DNA of 64,000 bases from Macrothele yani (Eukaryota; Arthropoda; Arachnida; Araneae; Macrothelidae). The position numbers were made by a program, and so were the translations under genes. Under the pieces are notes generated by a model, which was not told where the DNA came from, ran no database searches, and worked only from the letters and a program-made list of their open reading frames with translations. Where the stretch lies: contig CM077006.1 in the NCBI GenBank assembly GCA_039090855.1, positions 46,509,336 to 46,573,335 on the forward strand, given 5' to 3'. Below are positions 63,950 to 64,000 of this stretch, piece after piece. Each line of letters starts with the position of its first letter. Position 1 is the first letter of the stretch.

Positions 63950-64000
63950 CACGAGATGTGACGTACCTGCCAGAAGGACGCACACGATATAAAGGCAGAT
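63950..64000 (+). repeat. SINE family 3, start of another copy (window edge)
   Basis: GAGATGTGACGTACCTGCCA and GAAGGACGCACACGATATAA is the family 3 leader again, starting right after the previous copy's tail, and cut by the end of the window. Confidence 0.85.

Overview
The window looks like animal nuclear DNA, most likely from an arthropod and possibly a chelicerate. The basis is the transposon mix: arthropod-style Tc1, mariner and pogo relatives, a HARBI1-type element, GIY-YIG Penelope-like elements (PLEs), RTE and I/jockey-type LINEs, and tRNA-derived SINEs. The species cannot be named from sequence alone. I found no convincing host gene, no spliced-gene signal and no intact functional tRNA or rRNA gene. 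Almost every protein similarity belongs to a decayed transposable element.

Layout. 1-5.1 kb: a SINE, a Tc1-like element with both inverted ends, a mariner fragment and a truncated second Tc1. 5.3 kb: a hammerhead-ribozyme-like motif. 5.7-10.6 kb: SINE and hAT-like ends in otherwise featureless DNA. 10.6-14.9 kb: PLE pieces, including a near-identical 0.9-1.0 kb inverted duplication. 15.2-17.4 kb: a complete but mutated Tc1 flanked by TA, then a SINE split by a hAT MITE with an 8-bp duplication. 17.7-22.6 kb: a long foldback, a 29-bp tandem array, another Tc1, a hairpin and a degenerate tandem repeat. 23.1-25.3 kb: a complete but decayed pogo/Tigger element. 25.4-32.9 kb: SINEs, an internally deleted long-TIR mariner relative, a mariner whose 3' coding end was amplified into a 124-bp satellite, and a Tc1 broken by a hAT MITE. 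33.4-37.0 kb: the best preserved element, a PLE with terminal repeats, a reverse transcriptase/GIY-YIG frame and an inverted truncated copy.

37.2-43.5 kb holds an I/jockey-type LINE on the minus strand whose 3' UTR is interrupted by a 3.65 kb element with TIRs of about 30 bp and a P-element-like target duplication. 43.6-45.8 kb is a satellite of about 155-bp monomers, each with a CTCF-like GC box. 46.4-49 kb holds SINEs, a Tc1 and a 205-bp palindromic element with a strong hammerhead core. 50.7-53 kb is a Harbinger element containing a mariner. 53.4-64 kb holds three LINE copies, two Tc1 elements, a mariner relative and SINEs.

The window is a layered graveyard of insertions. Target duplications and interruptions give relative ages: the SINE at 16.5-17.4 kb predates the hAT MITE, the LINE at 37-43 kb predates the P-like element, the Harbinger predates the mariner, and the LINE at 55-56 kb predates its SINE. 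The signals most worth following are the palindromic hammerhead element (48791-48995), the P-like cryptic element (37265-40916), the CTCF-like satellite (43565-45750) and the satellite born from a mariner coding end (30090-31020).
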